Positions 9,301-12,490 of a stretch of DNA of 12,490 nt are shown piece by piece. A model generated the notes under the pieces. The model saw only the letters and a program-made list of their open reading frames with translations, searched no databases and was not told the DNA's origin. The DNA is from an uncultured bacterium (GTDB taxonomy: Bacteria; Cyanobacteriota; Vampirovibrionia; Gastranaerophilales; Gastranaerophilaceae): assembly GCA_900314375.1 (NCBI GenBank), contig OMVC01000180.1, positions 1 to 12,490 on the forward strand, in the 5' to 3' direction. Position numbers and translations under genes: made by a program. Every line of letters begins with the position of its first letter. The first letter of the stretch is position 1.

Positions 9301-12300
9301 GCACCCAGCACATTCAAATTGGCATCATTGAATTGTGTTGTATTTCCTGCGGCATTAGTCAAATCACCGTTCAGATTGTAGGTTGCATTTGTGAAACTTA
9401 TTGTACCGCTGCCTGATTCGTTATCAAATGAGAATTTCGCAGAATTACTGATGTCGTAACTATCAGAAGCATTTGCGACATAATTAAGTGTTGCGCCATC
9501 TGCTACAACTGCGCTATAGTCAAATTTTCCGCTTTCACTTTGAGCCAAAGCATTTACTGTCAACGCCCCGCCATCAACATCAAACAGACCCGTAAATCTT
9601 GTTCCGTCAGCACCTTGAGTATTATTTAAGGTTAGAGCGCCGTCACCAAGTTTATTAACCGTACCTGTGCCATATATACCGTTAGACAAAGTGCCGTCAT
9701 TTGCAGCGGTGTATTCTAATACAGCGTCTTTCGTAATATTAACATCGCCGCCGACAAATTTACCGGAATTGTTGTTATATGCAAGCGTGCCGCCATTAAT
9801 TGAGGTTGTACCGGTAAAATCTGAGGAATCACCCTGCAGAGTCAATTTACCTGTGCCTTCTTTGTCAAAGTTGCCAGAACCTTTCAAACCGTTAAGAGTT
9901 TCACCGTTATTGTAATCTGTTGAGTAAATTAATCTGCCTTTATTTTCAACATCAACAATTCCACTGACAAATGAATTATCAGAATCTTTTGTGAATGTAA
10001 GCGTACTGTCTTCGGTTATTGTAGTTAAGCCTGTGAAACTGTCATTGTATCCGTCAAGATTAACAACACCGTTTACATCAAACAAACCTGTGCCGACTAA
10101 ACCGTTAGACAAGGAGAATGACGCTGCTGCAGTATTTGTAACATCAAACTTGCCGTCAGCACCGACATTGATTGTGCCGCCAACCATTGCTTCGTTAGCA
10201 CTTCCATCTGCCAAGAATTTCAAAACACCGCCGTCAACATAACTTCCGCCTGTTAAGTTAGCGTTATTACCGCTGAGTTGAAGTGTTCCGTCACCTGTTT
10301 TTCTTAAACTTCCGTCACCTGTAATGTGTTCACCGTTATTTGCAATGGATACGGTTGTATTTGCACTTGTATTAAATTCTATTTCATCCGCAATTACAGA
10401 TTTTGAACCTGCACCAAACATTGAATCGTCAACAACAACGAGTCTGCCTTCATTTATGTTTGCAACCCCGATAAATCCGTTATTATCACCGTTCAGAACC
10501 AAATCTTTGCTGCCTGATTTATCAATTTTACCCGAACCTTTGTAGTTTGCACCTGTCAAATCAGACTTGTCATTTATAAGAGTTAATTTTGTTGTTACAT
10601 TAGCAGTACCGCTTATAAATGTATCGTCATTGCCGATTTGTTCATATTTGAGTTCACCCGCAGCAACATTCAATGTTCCCGTAAAGCCGTCGTTTTTGCC
10701 GTTTAGTTCAAGAGTACCCGCTCCGAGTTTTTCAAATGTTCCGTCACCTGCAATACCACTTCTTACAACACTATTATTATTTGTCGTGTAAGAAACTTTT
10801 GCACCGTCAATATAGATATCATTAGAACCGTTTTTATCTGTGTTAAGAGCGGTTGCACCAAAACTTGAATCTGTAATCGCAATATCTTTATCGGTATAAA
10901 CAGCACCACCAAGATTGCCTGCCTTGTTACCGTCAAATACAGAACCTTTGATTGTCATTCCGTTAGATTTGTTATAAATAGCACCACCGTCTGCAACTGC
11001 ATTGTTACTTACGAAATCTGTATTGTTAACCGCAACAGATTTGCTCAGAATATTTGCGATTGCACCACCGTTTTGTGCGGTGTTGTTGCGTAACCTTACA
11101 TTATTTAATATTGCTTTTGCAGAACCGTTGTTAGCGTATATTACAGCACCGTCTTTGATATCCTGCTCTTCTCTTAATGCACTTTGAATTGTCAGTTTTT
11201 CAATAGTCAATGTTGTATTATTTTGTGTCAACTCAAACATTGAGCCGTATTCGTCAACAAGCGGTGTAATATATGTGATATTTCCGTGTTCATCAACACC
11301 ATATTCAACTCTTTGACCTGAAATTACGCTGTTTTCTTTTGACGAACCGTTAACAGTAAAGTTTCCTGTCAAAGTTGTATCCAAATCTCTTGCGATATGG
11401 TAAACATTAGTACCGACAACACTGAAGCCTCTTGCACCGTTTCTTTCGTGGTTCATAATACGCAGAGTATCCGGATTTGAAGAACCCTTACCCTTGAATT
11501 GTAACGAATCATAGTAACTGCTGCCTGCATCAGATTTAGCGGCAGTAATCTCGTATTGATAAATATTTGTTGACCATTCTGCAATATGCGGTGCGCCTTC
11601 CTGAACGAGAACACCCAATGAACCGTTTTCATTATTAATAATCTTCAGAGTCTTAATATTATCAGGGTTATCAAAGATACCGTTATCTTCCAATATTGCA
11701 AGATGTGTAAGATCCAAATTACCGCTGCCGTCGGTAACATTTATGACATCACTTGTCTGGTTGTTGCCAAGCGATACATCAATAGTTAATTTGCCGTTAT
11801 CGGAAATCAAACTGTCAAATGTGTAATTTCCATACACATCAACGGTTGAGCCCTGAGGATTCATAAGATCTAAGGTTGAATCGGACAAGGTGTAATTTCC
11901 TGCAAAGTTGCTTCCGCTAAGTTTTACACTTGATGAATTGTCAAGGATAATATTGTTGCCTGCAGCATTGGTAATTGCACCAAGAACAATATTTGCATCA
12001 GAGAATTTGGCTGTAGCATTGCTTGCACCCGTACCAAATGAGAATTTGCCCGCATTATCAAGTTTCAGAGTTGAGCCTGATGCTGCGGTGTAATTCATTT
12101 GAGCCGCATTTTCAACATTTACATTAAAGTCTAAGTCTGTTGCATTTGCAGTTGCGCTTGTAATATCCAAAGTTCCTGCGTTGACAGTTGCATCACCTGT
12201 AAAGGTGTAATCAGAAACAGATAATTTTGCATTACCGTTCTTGGTCAGATTACCGCTGCCTGCAAGATGTTCTAAGGATCTGTCAACAGAGGTGTTATAA

Positions 12301-12490
12301 TCAAGTGTTGCACCGTCAGAAACAGTTACAAGGTTCTGTGTAATTGCAGATGTAACTTCTGTTGTTCCGTCTGTAATTGTTGTGTTACCGTTGTTACCGT
12401 CTATATCATTTGCTATCAGGTTTGCACCGCTAAGAGTTAATGTGCCGTTATTGGTTATGCCTGATGTATTGTCAGAAATTTCCGCATTAT
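324..12490 (-). CDS. Giant autotransporter adhesin-like protein with PATR and Pmp repeats (5' end outside window)
   Basis: An uninterrupted frame of 4,054 visible codons ends at TAA 326-324 and is open through the right edge. There is no stop or ATG between 12171 and 12490. A TTG at 12170-12168 could be mistaken for a start, but it sits inside a PATR repeat and coding-like sequence continues upstream. Residues are numbered here from the first full codon (12488-12486). Residues 1-~3660 are the passenger, rich in Asn, Asp, Gly, Thr and Ser, with one visible Cys (residue 2496). It carries about 18 PATR-like repeats (KxGxGxLxLxGxNxxFxG), 19 clear Pmp-like GGAIYN repeats and four large super-modules. 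A helical linker (about 3664-3710), a barrel (3728-3981) and a basic tail (3982-4054) follow. By family knowledge the signal peptide sends the chain through Sec, BAM inserts the barrel, and the passenger is displayed as a beta-helical fibre. An adhesive role is inferred. No autoproteolytic site is recognisable. The nearest alternatives are a Pmp-type or other surface-layer autotransporter. Confidence 0.93.
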   Translation of the reverse strand, partial: NAEISDNTSGITNNGTLTLSGANLIANDIDGNNGNTTITDGTTEVTSAITQNLVTVSDGATLDYNTSVDRSLEHLAGSGNLTKNGNAKLSVSDYTFTGDATVNAGTLDITSATANATDLDFNVNVENAAQMNYTAASGSTLKLDNAGKFSFGTGASNATAKFSDANIVLGAITNAAGNNIILDNSSSVKLSGSNFAGNYTLSDSTLDLMNPQGSTVDVYGNYTFDSLISDNGKLTIDVSLGNNQTSDVINVTDGSGNLDLTHLAILEDNGIFDNPDNIKTLKIINNENGSLGVLVQEGAPHIAEWSTNIYQYEITAAKSDAGSSYYDSLQFKGKGSSNPDTLRIMNHERNGARGFSVVGTNVYHIARDLDTTLTGNFTVNGSSKENSVISGQRVEYGVDEHGNITYITPLVDEYGSMFELTQNNTTLTIEKLTIQSALREEQDIKDGAVIYANNGSAKAILNNVRLRNNTAQNGGAIANILSKSVAVNNTDFVSNNAVADGGAIYNKSNGMTIKGSVFDGNKAGNLGGAVYTDKDIAITDSSFGATALNTDKNGSNDIYIDGAKVSYTTNNNSVVRSGIAGDGTFEKLGAGTLELNGKNDGFTGTLNVAAGELKYEQIGNDDTFISGTANVTTKLTLINDKSDLTGANYKGSGKIDKSGSKDLVLNGDNNGFIGVANINEGRLVVVDDSMFGAGSKSVIADEIEFNTSANTTVSIANNGEHITGDGSLRKTGDGTLQLSGNNANLTGGSYVDGGVLKFLADGSANEAMVGGTINVGADGKFDVTNTAAASFSLSNGLVGTGLFDVNGVVNLDGYNDSFTGLTTITEDSTLTFTKDSDNSFVSGIVDVENKGRLIYSTDYNNGETLNGLKGSGNFDKEGTGKLTLQGDSSDFTGTTSINGGTLAYNNNSGKFVGGDVNITKDAVLEYTAANDGTLSNGIYGTGTVNKLGDGALTLNNTQGADGTRFTGLFDVDGGALTVNALAQSESGKFDYSAVVADGATLNYVANASDSYDISNSAKFSFDNESGSGTISFTNATYNLNGDLTNAAGNTTQFNDANLNVLGAKTLGGNYVIDSTVVEMTDSAANTVTIAGLTSDADSSLNIDFSFAGAGSADKIVSTTSSGTITLNNINIFDNNDNGGYLTRDIQVLDGLTFADADNYTNTLTSDLYKYTTTIDNGDTLHLVATDYADENTLYILNHIKSGDRTFTLVKDEPYYSGKDLLGTLEGKLTLAGRGGKNDTIIARTSADDDTQHSMFAVSNTGSELVINNFTIQDAKTTGNGAVINATTNDANTRITITDSTFTNNESLNGSISVKGGAINNSMAGQMSVSGSTFSQNNGFVGGAIYNGATGQTEITDSTFNTNTAYSAGAIYNASTGDNALTITDSTFTGNTATTRGGAIYNAGTMNYVATKDNLISGNMANSLGGAIYNTGTLNFTGGEYITFDSNKKLNMWGNGGGAIYNDTIGTISGFDGLTFTGNTTPGGINAGGGAIYNNGLVDGGILNSSFNSNYADKGGAIYNSATGDKALAVSGSTFTFNAATQNGGAIYNTGDLSVGVGTAFNTNSATEGSAIYNLANADITNATFSGNTGNSYIYNGADGIMSINAENDYDMNLNNGTSAIIKNIGTININAKDTSTMAVADAINSTSSSTRGILNTKGTVALNNTVTNQDVNVLNGALTVGVVDSAVSNALNNVNLTVNEETTATINNKNIVGGIIDDKGILNIANKDDTSVSAQLKGDGVINKSGDGKLSVTGDNNNSGFSGDLNITDGTVAFNTTGANFISPDADINISNGSTLEYTSKDTSYTFGDNAFANVKLTGADNNVVISGLGAGNSKYTLNSGWLESGSGANNLTFKNSDYELNTTFDKASGSADNIIFDSSNITLGSAIPSSTSAEHSDAKDFNMGSNNYSLTNSFLDLSDTVAGDNYNFSDLTFTGDNNRISLDVNLYLDETTGTMPYADTITADSGNGVVRITKLFITDDNGKFTSDEKHDKGIIRVFKGSNDLRVATSDNLRLMSWATNVYRYGVTSASSGAPDGHEQDSIRVAPQGVSSTDTLRDLNRYELDNGGGIRGFSFVAKDGKQENNRYNIYRDLDTTSAQEFSVVGTISSDMNEKSVLDGTLKPLELLANEAEGLVDNGDGTWTYKGDIIDGAYVHIVDDIETTDGTLASGYRIDVEAFTPAGQTKGSMFELVNNTRFEMSDVSVENAKRYSSDTIKDGSVIYANNDDAVIVMENVDFRNNSVEGGNGGAVANLDSRNFALNNSVITGNSANGNGGAIYNTSAGETVLQNILAYGNNSTNGKGGAIYTNANMTISDSSFGVDAEGNVVLNNHKDGQNDIYIEGDDTNVVFNTSSGKTSVINSGIAGDGSFTKTGSGKLELNGDNDNLTGTFAIAGGNVDYKADDANDTFVGGGVEIAGGSTLTMNISDATAVQSQNINNINGYTNSDGVKSSGNIVKTGAGALNMGGDNSGFDGSMAIKEGSVVYNADENTDKFIDCSVVIGDNGAAANLTLNVADGIVGQEIKNISSATQTSNTNETITKTGAGDVVVTGDNSGFYGQTTVDNGALVYKPESTTDKYFSGNTVINTDGVLETQVANATSDGTKLTGQTIGNISGDGKFVVNNEYTDDNTQGRIQLVGNNDFSGDTDIKSGILSYNNNNGKFVGGEVNIADDGTLEYIATIEGAIGNTIKGTGTFDKQGGEKLDITGDASAFGGKVDINEGTLAYDTSKGGKLFGAGSTYEISDGAALDITTNADNETVNIQNVSSDGTANSAAINKNGKGTLELGGKNENYKGDLNINGGKVKYENASDTSYIGGDTNIASNGALDYIATEDGQLSNVSGTGTLNKTGAKDLTFNEENNTFTGTANIDNGKLVVKGKDNADTMLFNTVIGDGTLDYTAGDNSDITIGGNNSKVSFVNGSTGTATFNGLGADNTTFKLDEMSNLSDNTTIAINNASVNLLHDSYLDGKYSIQDAVLDLIDGNDKEISFKNLDLSGDAKIKIDVDLQPLSNTPTSDVLNVQNGSGTLKIALDEISVHNEKNNGDDGLHTSYEFDVIKGNSGITLNKEGTVTKWATNVYEYDVDLNSSGKGIVMTKNKAADENSLKAMNQYEGTRGFEFTSNDDKPYVTGSDLGKTAKGDFVVKGTSDGSTVISGDNKNSFFDVVNDTDLTVKDVTITKAKGDEGSVVNANNDDATITLNNVNMTNNSSNGDGGAINNEKSKDLTVNGGTMSGNKAGGNGGVLNNTSDGTTTLNDINANNNKSDGKGGAIYTNKDMTINDSNFGVDKNGNPSLNYHGDGQNDIYADGDATVTFNSTKNDNTINSGIAGSGNINKTGDKDLNLSGNNKDFTGNLNVNDGNVNFKQNSASDTYVGGKTNIADGSTVTINNDKSDITAGNFSGKGSVVKDGSKDVVLTGSNDKLTGPVTVNDGAIVYNPDDGTTYFGGKTILNDDGALVVKTNKTASVSKVSGTGTIAKTGSGELVLAGDNSGFKGDLDVKSGSLGFAPNAIIGDINEAIFGDGTEFNLQNTLVVAKGNNKFTTDPNPPSIQSLKFNKLTLNGNTKLDIDVDLKRKNADNITANEVSGKGHFVLGKGSLNVVTDALTENTKVRIANGALAQGNWIKLSNSAKSVMGPIQKYDVAYGGGNLSFTRHGGDTPDIQDVNPSIMASSVATQVGGFLTQSQTLQDGFFHMERYTKYTSSQRLAAETVNQYAINDTPVYNRSELPETSSAMWVKPYTTFEKVDLKNGYGVSNVAYGALYGGDTNLVDVGHGFKGIVSAFVGYNGSHIAYNGVDMNQQGGSLGVTGTLYKGNFFTGLTASTGASAGEAYTQYGTDNFAMMTAGIANKTGYNWEINGGKVIVQPSLFTGYTFVNTFDYTNAAGVRLDSDPLHAIQIIPSLKVIGNLDNGWQPYAGIDMVWNIMDKTNVTAKDVNLPQMSVKPFVQYGVGIQKSWGDRFTGYFQSMIRNGGRTGIVLQAGFRWAIGKDYHDIPDEYKVKNKKVKQTKTKTTVKQITPKVEQTTEVKKVTKNKSILKSLSGNNTKTGSTITAKGAQIKKI
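327..545 (-). other. Lysine-rich C-terminal extension after the beta-barrel
   Basis: Residues 3982-4054, a 73-residue tail following the last barrel strand (GFRWAIG). It contains 19 Lys, no Arg and six acidic residues, with Thr/Val/Gln-rich spacing such as KVKNKKVKQTKTKTTVKQ. It is predicted to be disordered and strongly basic. Classical autotransporters end at the final aromatic residue of the barrel, which serves as the BAM signal. Here that signal would be internal and the tail would lie in the periplasm. A role in binding peptidoglycan or another anionic partner is inference. Confidence 0.85.
546..1307 (-). other. Autotransporter beta-barrel domain (translocator)
   Basis: Residues 3728-3981, about 254 residues, the usual length of the Pfam autotransporter beta-domain (PF03797). 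It begins at AMWVKPYTTF and ends at GIVLQAGFRWAIG. In between are alternating amphipathic strands joined by Gly/Asn/Asp turns, including the characteristic KGIVSAFVGYNGSH, the GGKVIVQPSLFTGYTFV strand pair, and VKPFVQYGVGIQKSWGDRF near the end. It would form a 12-strand outer-membrane pore through which the passenger is exported. No Cys and no premature stop are seen. Homology is recognised from pattern, not from a search. Confidence 0.9.
1359..1499 (-). other. Alpha-helical linker between passenger and barrel
   Basis: Residues about 3664-3710, from MASSVATQVGGFLTQSQTLQ to VNQYA. This is the only long helix-favouring, Ala/Gln/Leu/Met-rich stretch in the protein, and it sits between the end of the beta-rich passenger (GGGNLSFTRHGG near 1545-1570) and the first barrel strand. 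In autotransporters such a helix plugs the barrel pore and is part of the minimal translocation unit. A short disordered segment (INDTPVYNRSELPETSS) joins it to the barrel. Confidence 0.7.
1695..1853 (-). repeat. Truncated fifth copy of the super-module start
   Basis: The segment with TKLDIDVDL, then ADNI, then GKGHFVLG matches the opening of modules A and D (KLTIDVSL ... SDVINV ... GSGNLDL; KIKIDVDL ... SDVLNV ... GSGTLKI). It stops before the WxTNVY motif and before any Pmp repeat, and passes directly to the final passenger strands and the linker. It looks like a partial copy used as the C-terminal cap of the beta-helix. Confidence 0.6.
1975..2515 (-). repeat. PATR repeat array, 3 units
   Basis: Three autotransporter-associated beta-strand (PATR-type) repeats of roughly 65-75 residues, with cores GSGNINKTGDKDLNLSGNN, VKDGSKDVVLTGSNDKLTG and GTGTIAKTGSGELVLAGDN. 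Each is followed by a GxLxV/GxVxF strand and a YxGGKTxI-type strand in the first two. They form the last regular rungs of the passenger before the C-terminal cap. The type is assigned by the KxGxxxLxLxGxNxxFxG pattern. Confidence 0.75.
2508..3593 (-). repeat. Super-module D of the passenger
   Basis: Residues 2966-3327 (362). In order: GKYSIQDAVLDL opening; IKIDVDL ... GSGTLKIALDEISV; WATNVYEY at 3278-3255; AMNQYEGTRGFEF; SDLGKTAKGDFVVKG; FFDVVNDTDLTVKDVTI; NANNDDATITLNNV; three Pmp-type repeats (GGAINN, GGVLNN, GGAIYT); cap INDSNFGVD ... DGQNDIYADGD; and GIAGSG at the join to the next PATR. It is the shortest of the four copies. The same order occurs in A and C. Confidence 0.82.
3861..5393 (-). 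repeat. PATR repeat array, 7 units
   Basis: Seven PATR-like repeats between modules C and D, the longest array in the window. Cores include KTGSGKLELNGDN, KTGAGALNMGGDN, KTGAGDVVVTGDN, GRIQLVGNNDFSG, KQGGEKLDITGD, KNGKGTLELGGKN and KTGAKDLTFNEEN. The typical unit is GxGxxxKxGxxxLxLxGxNxxFxGxxxIxxGxLxY plus a FxGGxxNI strand. The fourth unit lacks the Lys core and has an inserted acidic loop (VVNNEYTDDNTQ). The second unit contains the only Cys seen in the protein (codon 5001-5003). Confidence 0.78.
5388..6770 (-). repeat. Super-module C of the passenger
   Basis: Residues 1907-2367 (461). In order: NNYSLTNSFLDL opening; ISLDVNL ... GNGVVRITKLFI; SWATNVYRY (Trp codon 6437-6435); DTLRDLNRYE ... 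GIRGFSFV; NIYRDLDTTSAQEFSVVG; a long insertion with DNGDGTWTY; SMFELVNNTRFEMSDVSV; IKDGSVIYANNDDA; three Pmp repeats (GGAVANL, GGAIYNT, GGAIYTN); cap ISDSSFGVD ... DGQNDIYIEGDD; and GIAGDG. It is longer than A and D because of the insertion at about 5930-6135. Confidence 0.82.
7110..7281 (-). repeat. Single PATR repeat between modules B and C
   Basis: One PATR-type unit with core GDGVINKSGDGKLSVTGDN and the following strand LNITDGTVAFNTTGANFI, then NISNGSTLEYTS. It is the only clear PATR between modules B and C. The region from 7282 to about 7680 that precedes it is a degenerate beta-rich stretch without clear GGAIYN motifs. Confidence 0.7.
7680..9287 (-). repeat. Super-module B of the passenger (divergent, expanded Pmp block)
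   Basis: Residues 1068-1603 (536). It keeps the order of the other copies: GNYVIDSTVVEM opening; SLNIDFSF ... SGTITLNNINIFDNND; LTSDLYKYTTTI, aligned with WATNVYRY but with Leu at the Trp position; NTLYILNHIKSGDRTFTLV; GKDLLGTLEGKLTLAG; SMFAVSNTGSELVINNFTI; GAVINATTNDA. It then carries ten GGAIYN-type units instead of three, and lacks the SSFGVD...NDIYI cap seen in A, C and D. It is the most diverged of the four copies. Confidence 0.78.
7770..8600 (-). repeat. Pmp-type (GGAIYN) repeat array, 10 units plus one degenerate
   Basis: Tandem units of about 26-32 residues, each with GGAIYN (variants GGAINN, SAGAIYN, GSAIYN) and usually an FxxN/FTGNT element, the two signatures of the chlamydial polymorphic outer-membrane protein repeat. 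On the plus strand this shows as a recurring tatatagcaccgcc-like string near 7848, 7936, 8013, 8110, 8203, 8288, 8366, 8453 and 8532, about 77-97 bases apart. A degenerate last unit (SYIYNGADG) follows near 7700. Each unit is expected to form about one beta-helix turn. Confidence 0.85.
9546..10745 (-). repeat. PATR repeat array, 6 units
   Basis: Six PATR-like repeats between modules A and B. Cores: KLGAGTLELNGKNDGFTG, KSGSKDLVLNGDNNGFIG, KTGDGTLQLSGNNANLTG, VNGVVNLDGYNDSFTG, KEGTGKLTLQGDSSDFTG, KLGDGALTLNNTQGADG. Spacing is about 65-75 residues. The fourth lacks the Lys core and the sixth has an insertion before FTG. The fifth unit's YNNNSGKFVGGDVNI strand is nearly repeated in the array at 3861-5393. 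Confidence 0.78.
10740..11900 (-). repeat. Super-module A of the passenger
   Basis: Residues 197-583 (387). In order: GNYTLSDSTLDL opening; KLTIDVSL ... GSGNLDLTHLAIL; EWSTNIYQYEI (Trp codon 11576-11574); DTLRIMNHERNGARGFSVV; YHIARDLDTTLTGNFTVNG; SMFELTQNNTTLTIEKLTI; IKDGAVIYANNGSA; three Pmp repeats (GGAIANI, GGAIYNK, GGAVYTD); cap ITDSSFGATALNTDKNG ... NDIYIDG; and GIAGDG leading straight into a PATR repeat. The order is the same as in modules C and D. Confidence 0.82.
12168..12260 (-). repeat. PATR-like repeat at the visible start of the passenger
   Basis: The visible N-terminal part contains GSGNLTKNGNAKLSVSDYTF followed by TGDATVNAGTLDI, a slightly degenerate PATR core. Upstream of it (12261-12488) is beta-rich Asn/Thr-rich sequence (GTLTLSGANLIAND, VTVSDGATLDYN) resembling the stretch between module B and its following PATR. 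This suggests the passenger extends well beyond the window. Confidence 0.6.

Overview
The window holds one giant gene on the minus strand, running from the right edge to position 324. After a 125-bp intergenic gap comes the start of a second minus-strand gene, which leaves through the left edge. The giant gene encodes at least 4,054 residues of a type Va autotransporter: a very long Asn/Asp/Gly/Thr/Ser-rich beta-helical passenger, a short helical linker, a C-terminal outer-membrane beta-barrel, and then an unusual lysine-rich tail of 73 residues. Its 5' end (signal peptide, start codon, promoter) lies outside the window. The second gene begins with a type IV prepilin/pseudopilin N-terminus (KKCGFTLAEVLITLGIIG).

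Layout from right to left, in the direction of transcription: 12490-11901, passenger entry with one PATR (autotransporter-associated beta-strand) repeat; 11900-10740, super-module A; about 10745-9546, six PATR repeats; 9287-7680, super-module B, with an expanded Pmp (chlamydial polymorphic outer-membrane protein type) GGAIYN array; about 7281-7110, one PATR; 6770-5388, super-module C; about 5393-3861, seven PATRs; 3593-2508, super-module D; about 2515-1975, three PATRs; 1853-1695, a truncated fifth module start; about 1500-1308, helical linker; 1307-546, barrel; 545-327, lysine-rich tail; 325-289, intrinsic terminator; 266-238, sigma70-like promoter; 198-1, prepilin.

The passenger is therefore a set of four super-repeats about 840-1,060 residues apart. 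Each has a leader, a conserved mixed-beta domain (WxTNVYxY ... RGF ... DL-type motifs), a Pmp block, in three of the four a DIY cap, and then a PATR array. The conserved domain is explained by neither PATR nor Pmp families as I know them, and it is the main candidate for something undescribed.

An autotransporter barrel requires an outer membrane, so the organism is a diderm. AT-leaning sequence, this prepilin N-terminus, and PATR and Pmp repeats mixed in one giant protein fit host- or gut-associated lineages such as Gastranaerophilales (non-photosynthetic Cyanobacteriota), Elusimicrobiota or gut Alphaproteobacteria. I cannot choose among them from sequence alone. Both genes are surface functions (adhesin-like fibre, pilus/secretion pseudopilin), but the terminator and promoter between them suggest separate transcription units.
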